Assembly (NCBI RefSeq): GCF_000344615.1
Contig: NZ_KB467824.1
Span: 4,057,767 to 4,121,766 of the forward strand
DNA length: 64,000 nt
Source: Janthinobacterium sp. CG3
GTDB lineage: Bacteria > Pseudomonadota > Gammaproteobacteria > Burkholderiales > Burkholderiaceae_D
Direction of reading: 5' to 3'
Shown here: piece after piece, positions 60,337 through 64,000 of the stretch
Position numbering within the stretch: position 1 is the first letter of the stretch
Layout of the letters: each line of letters opens with the position of its first letter
Notes under the pieces: model-generated
Told to the model about the DNA's origin: nothing
The model's input: only the letters and a program-made list of their open reading frames with translations
Databases searched by the model: none
Translations under genes and position numbers: made by a program

Positions 60337-63027
60337 TCAGCTGTCGAAGTGGTAGTTGAACTCGACCCAGCCGAGGCGGCCGAGCGGGCTGTAGCGCCCG
60401 ACCGGGTAGTTCGGCCAGCCGTCCGTCGTGTCGGTCTTGATCTTGTTGAAGACATTGTTGACGATCAGCGACAGCGTGGCGTTCTTGCCGACCCGGTACA
60501 CCGTGCTGATGTTGGCGAGGTAGGTCGGCGTCAGGTAGGCCTTCTGCTGCGCGTCCGGCGTCTTGCCGAAGCGCGTGACGAACAGCGTGTGCGACCAGTC
60601 GCCGATGTTCCAGTTCAGGCTGGTGTTCAACTTGTCCGGCCAGTCCGTGCCCTCCAGGCTGTGCAAATCGTCGCTGACGCTGTCGCCGGCGAATTGCTTC
60701 GAGCGCTGAGTCACGGTGCGCGAATAGGCGCCCTTCCACACAAACCGCCCGTAATCGGCCGTGCCCCACTGGAGCTTCGCGCTCAGGTCGAAGCCGCTGC
60801 TGCTGCTGTGCGCGGCGTTGATCGGATTGACCCAGATTTCCCGGATCTCGCCCGGCTTGTTCAAGGCCGTCAACGGATAGCGCTTGACGCGGTCGAGCGT
60901 GTCGACGCAGGACGGCGAGTTGATGTCGTCCTTGCCCAGGCGGCAGTTGGCCTCGTCGCGCAGCAACTTGTCGCCGCTCAGGTTGGTGACCAGGTCGTCG
61001 ATCTTGATGTTCCAGTAGTCGGCCGACAGGTCGAAGTTCGCGCTGGGCGACCAGACGGCCCCCAGGCCAAACGACTTGCCCTTTTCCGACTTCAAGTCCT
61101 TGCTGCCGAACTGCACGTAGTCGGCGCCCGGCGAGACGTTGCCGTAGTCGCAGTCGTCCGCCTTTTGGCCCGCCAGCGCGCAGCGGTAGTAATCGGTGCT
61201 CGACGAGTAATAGCCGGTGCCGCGCGCCTTGTAGATATAGTTCATGTCGGGCGCGCGGAAGCTGGTCGCGTAGTTCCCGCGCAGCAGCACCTGCTGTACC
61301 GGGCGGATTTCCAGCCCGCCGTTGTAGGTGAACTTGCTGTCGCCGCGGCCGGCGAAGTCATAGCGGTCGTAGCGGCCGGCCAGCGAGCCCGTGACCGCCT
61401 TCAGCAACGGCACGTTCAGCTCGGCGCCGACGGCGTAGCGCTTGCGCGTGCCGGCGGTGACGACGGACGCCGCGCTGGTGTTGAAAAAACCCGCGTTGAT
61501 GCGCGCGTCGGGGCTGTTGCTAAAGCCCTGCCGCCCGGCCTCCGCCACCGTCGCCACCTTGGCCACGCCGGCCGGCAGCGTGAACGCGTCGCCGCTGGTG
61601 GTCACGCTGAAGGTATGGGTCCAGGATTTATCGTCGCTGACCGAGTTGCCGGTGATGCCGTCGAACTCGGCGGGCGTCAGGCGCTGGCTCAGGCGCGCCG
61701 GGTCCGGCGCGTAGATCGCCACGCCGGCGCTGTCGACGCCCAGCTTGGGACCGAGGAAGAAGGCGTCGATATTGCTCAGGGCGCGCGGCGCGTGGTTCTT
61801 GCTGCGATACAGCGAGGCGCTGTAGCCGGCGTCGTAGTTCCAGCCGGTGCCCGGGATGCGACCCTTGGCGCCGAAGGACAGCGAAGCGGCCAGGTCTTCC
61901 CAGCGGCGGTTGTAGCGCCCGGCGCCACCGATCTCCTCGGGCGAGATGTAGCGGGTCCAGGCCTCGTAGGCGTTGCTGTTCTGGTTCAGGAAATAACTGC
62001 CGTTGGTCGAGGCCGAGGTCCAGGACGGTCCGCGCGTGCTGTTTTCCGTCTTGTTCTTGCCCAGCAGGACGTCGCCGTACAGCGCCGTTTCCGGCGCCAG
62101 CTCGTAATTCACGCTGCCGGAAAAGTTCTGGCTCTTGTTTTGCGCCTGCGTGGTCCAGTAAGTCGCGCCCGCCTTCTGGCTGGCGCAGTAACTGCCCTTC
62201 TTGGCGCTGTACTTGACGACGCTGCCGTCGAACAAATCGCCCAGCTTGTCGCAGGTGTCGCCCAGGTCCTGGAAGCGGCCGCCCTTGACGGTTTTGCGCG
62301 AGAGCACACTGGTCGGGTTGCCGGTGCGGTAGGTCATGAAGTCGCGCTGATTGCTCCACAACATGTCGCGCTCGCTCAGCTCCACGCTGAACACCCCGTG
62401 CAGCTTGTCGTAATTGGCGCCGCCGGTGAGCTGCGCGCGCTTGCTGCCGCCGCCGCCGCGCGAACTGTCGCCGAGCTTGACGTTGACGTCGACGCCCTGC
62501 GCCTCCTTTTTCAGGATGATGTTGACGACCCCGGCGATGGCGTCCGAGCCGTACACGGCCGAGGCGCCGCCGCTGAGGATTTCCACCCGCTCGACGATGC
62601 TGGCGGGGATGTTGGTCAGGTTGGTGAAGTTGACCGTGCCGGTGTAGGCCACTGGGAAGTCGGCCATGCGCCTGCCGTTGATCAGCACCAGCGTGTGGTT
62701 GGGCCCCAGGCCGCGCAGGCTGACCGTGTTGGCCGACGGCGTGAAGGTGTTGCCGAAGTCCTCGCCCTGGACGAAGCCGGAGTTTTGCACCTGGTTGCTG
62801 AGGGCGTCGAAGACGTTCTTATAGCCTTGCCGGGTGATCTCCTCGGCGGTGATGACGGTGACCGCCGACGGCCCCTCCAGCGCGGCGCGGGCGATGCGCG
62901 AGCCGGTGACGACGACGGCCTGTGGCGCGGGGGCGGCCGTTTGCGCGGCGGCCTGCCAACTGGCGCCGCTCAACACGGCGAGTACGGCGAGGGTAAGGGG
63001 GTGCGGTTTTTCTGTTGTCGGGGACAT
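60337..63027 (-). CDS. TonB-dependent receptor
   Basis: 896 residues from the ATG at 63027 (MSPTTEKPHPLTLAVL); a frame beginning further upstream (MRIIKYLIL...) is not needed. A signal peptide ending QAAAQ is followed by a plug domain (VVVTGSRIARAALEGPSAVTVITAEEI, then TLVLINGRRMADFP, SGGASAVYGSDAIAGVVNII) and a 22-strand-type beta-barrel; the C-terminus ends in WVEFNYHFDS. These plug signatures are frequent in receptors for complex organic substrates (for example peptides or polysaccharides) rather than simple siderophores, but the substrate is not determined by sequence. No sigma/anti-sigma pair is visible. There is no clear Fur box. Confidence 0.93.
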   Translation of the reverse strand: MSPTTEKPHPLTLAVLAVLSGASWQAAAQTAAPAPQAVVVTGSRIARAALEGPSAVTVITAEEITRQGYKNVFDALSNQVQNSGFVQGEDFGNTFTPSANTVSLRGLGPNHTLVLINGRRMADFPVAYTGTVNFTNLTNIPASIVERVEILSGGASAVYGSDAIAGVVNIILKKEAQGVDVNVKLGDSSRGGGGSKRAQLTGGANYDKLHGVFSVELSERDMLWSNQRDFMTYRTGNPTSVLSRKTVKGGRFQDLGDTCDKLGDLFDGSVVKYSAKKGSYCASQKAGATYWTTQAQNKSQNFSGSVNYELAPETALYGDVLLGKNKTENSTRGPSWTSASTNGSYFLNQNSNAYEAWTRYISPEEIGGAGRYNRRWEDLAASLSFGAKGRIPGTGWNYDAGYSASLYRSKNHAPRALSNIDAFFLGPKLGVDSAGVAIYAPDPARLSQRLTPAEFDGITGNSVSDDKSWTHTFSVTTSGDAFTLPAGVAKVATVAEAGRQGFSNSPDARINAGFFNTSAASVVTAGTRKRYAVGAELNVPLLKAVTGSLAGRYDRYDFAGRGDSKFTYNGGLEIRPVQQVLLRGNYATSFRAPDMNYIYKARGTGYYSSSTDYYRCALAGQKADDCDYGNVSPGADYVQFGSKDLKSEKGKSFGLGAVWSPSANFDLSADYWNIKIDDLVTNLSGDKLLRDEANCRLGKDDINSPSCVDTLDRVKRYPLTALNKPGEIREIWVNPINAAHSSSSGFDLSAKLQWGTADYGRFVWKGAYSRTVTQRSKQFAGDSVSDDLHSLEGTDWPDKLNTSLNWNIGDWSHTLFVTRFGKTPDAQQKAYLTPTYLANISTVYRVGKNATLSLIVNNVFNKIKTDTTDGWPNYPVGRYSPLGRLGWVEFNYHFDS

Positions 63028-63129
63028 TGTTGTTCTCACAATCGGAAAGAACGACAACAGTATCAAATATTTAATAATGCGCAAACGAATATATGTGCTT
63101 TTTCATATGCTATTAGCGACGTTTGGAAA

Positions 63130-63158
63130 CAAAAAATGGCGCCCTTGAGGGGCGCCAT
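63130..63158 (-). terminator. Rho-independent terminator of the indolepyruvate oxidoreductase gene
   Basis: On the minus strand ATGGCGCCCCTCAAGGGCGCCATTTTTTG forms a 9-bp stem with a T-run. It lies downstream of the oxidoreductase gene and repeat copy E, ahead of the TonB receptor gene. Confidence 0.85.
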
Positions 63159-63176
63159 GTAACTACGGTATCAGCG

Positions 63177-63287
63177 TCGCAGGTCGGATCAGCGTAGCCT
63201 GATCCGACGCCGAGCCGCTGTCGACGCCAGTCGGGTTACGCCGTTCCGGCTAACCCGACCTACGAAAATCGCGCTAACTGAACGGCG
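63177..63287 (+). repeat. Intergenic double-hairpin repeat, copy E
   Basis: First hairpin: GTCGGATCA and TGATCCGAC, perfect 9-bp arms (63183-63208). Second hairpin: GTCGGGTTA and TAACCCGAC, perfect 9-bp arms. Element starts CGCAGGTCGG and ends CCTACGAAAATCGCG plus ACTGAACGG. It abuts the stop codon of the indolepyruvate oxidoreductase gene, on the 3' side. It is the best-preserved copy in the window. Confidence 0.85.
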
Positions 63288-64000
63288 TCAGGCGACGCGG
63301 TGCGCGGCGCCGCCAGGCGCGGCCGGCGAGTTGAAGTTGGCCAGCAGCGCCGCCTCCTTCTCTTTGGCCGCCTTCAGGTGGCGCTCCTTGACGTGGCCGT
63401 AGCCGCGGATGTCCTCGGGGATGCTGGCGATCGCCACCAGTTGCGCCAGGTTGTCCGCCGTCAGCTTCGGCAGCAGCGCGCCGACGGTGTCGCGGTAGGC
63501 GCCGATCAGCGCGCGCTCCATCTTGCGTTCGGCGGTGTAGCCGAACACGTCGAGCGCGCCGCCGCGCAAGCCCTTCAGCTTGGCCAGCACGCCGAAGGCC
63601 TTCATCATCCACGGGCCGAATTCCTGCTTGACCAGGTGGCCCTTCGAGTCGGTCTTGGCCAGCAGCGGCGGCGCCAGGTGGAACTTGAGGGTGACGTCGC
63701 CTTCGAACATGGCGGCGATCTTCTCCTTGAACGCGCCGTCGGTGTACAGGCGCGCCACTTCATACTCGTCCTTGTACGCCATCAGCTTGTAGAAGTAGCG
63801 CGCCACCGCCTCCGCCAGGCGGGTACCCTTGCCCAGCTTCGCCTCGGCGGCGCGGACCTGGTCGACGAAGCCCTTGTACTGCTGCGCGTAGCCGGCGTCC
63901 TGGTAGGCGGTCAGCAAGTCGATGCGCTTGTTGACGATGTCGTCGAGGGTCTGGGTGCGCTTGAACTCGATCACTTTCGACGGCGTGGTCAATTTGACCA
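63288..64000 (-). CDS. Indolepyruvate ferredoxin oxidoreductase family, C-terminal part (start beyond window)
   Basis: 237 codons of an open frame that runs off the right edge; the frame continues upstream without an ATG (a TTG at 63992 is not a start). The C-terminal DUF6537 region is recognised by MAYKDEYEVARLYTDGAFKEKIA, FHLAPPLLAKTD, FGPWMMKAFGVLAKLKGLRG and FGYTAERKMERALIGAYR. The full protein is a fused IorA/IorB-like enzyme of about 1150-1200 residues that oxidises indolepyruvate or related aryl-pyruvates with ferredoxin. Iron-sulfur and TPP motifs would lie outside the window. Confidence 0.93.
   Translation of the reverse strand, partial: VKLTTPSKVIEFKRTQTLDDIVNKRIDLLTAYQDAGYAQQYKGFVDQVRAAEAKLGKGTRLAEAVARYFYKLMAYKDEYEVARLYTDGAFKEKIAAMFEGDVTLKFHLAPPLLAKTDSKGHLVKQEFGPWMMKAFGVLAKLKGLRGGALDVFGYTAERKMERALIGAYRDTVGALLPKLTADNLAQLVAIASIPEDIRGYGHVKERHLKAAKEKEAALLANFNSPAAPGGAAHRVA

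Overview
This window reads as chromosomal DNA of a GC-rich betaproteobacterium, most likely in the Oxalobacteraceae (Massilia / Duganella / Janthinobacterium group). The reasons are the tRNA-tuf-secE-nusG-rplKAJL-rpoBC gene order, the protein sequences of that block, strong G/C third-position codon use, a possible PEP-CTERM-like protein, and many two-component and HDOD/HD-GYP proteins. All family assignments come from motifs read in the sequence and from memory; no database search was run.

Layout. 1-2.2 kb: a truncated beta-lactamase-fold hydrolase, a yybP-ykoY (Mn2+) riboswitch driving a TMEM165/GDT1 cation exporter, and a small exported protein. 2.4-11.1 kb: one giant cyclic beta-1,2-glucan synthase. 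11.4-15.9 kb: a guanine deaminase carrying a signal peptide, then a cysteine desulfurase fused to a degenerate persulfide-dioxygenase-like region and a rhodanese, divergent from a DecR/CyuR-like Lrp regulator. 16-21.2 kb: a chemoreceptor, an M48 protease and a DUF885 protein. 21.2-23.9 kb: a locus where three neighbouring genes each look damaged. 24-27.2 kb: SRPBCC protein plus zinc alcohol dehydrogenase, and an HDOD protein. 27.3-28.4 kb: a lower-GC islet with an HTH-nucleotidyltransferase protein and about 0.5 kb of anonymous DNA.

28.5-42.6 kb (minus strand): the transcription/translation block, reading tRNA-Tyr, tRNA-Gly, tRNA-Thr, tuf, tRNA-Trp, secE, nusG, rplK, rplA, L10 leader, rplJ, rplL, rpoB, rpoC and a terminator. 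It has a clear sigma70 promoter just ahead of tRNA-Tyr. 42.7-48.5 kb: a signalling cluster (HDOD-GAF, receiver-TPR, receiver-DUF3369-HD-GYP, CheW). 48.5-53 kb: a J-domain membrane protein, a MidA/NDUFAF7-type methyltransferase, and a folM-like / folB / ttcA operon. 53-58.9 kb: an M14 carboxypeptidase and two overlapping histidine-kinase genes. 59-60.3 kb: a WYL regulator with a VOC protein. 60.3-64 kb: a TonB-dependent receptor and the C-terminus of an indolepyruvate ferredoxin oxidoreductase.

A family of about 50-115 bp double-hairpin repeats occurs five times, each time within about 15 bp of a stop codon. The strongest candidate for an unusual system is the desulfurase / degenerate persulfide-dioxygenase / rhodanese fusion with its divergent regulator. 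No CRISPR array, insertion sequence, prophage or rRNA gene was seen.
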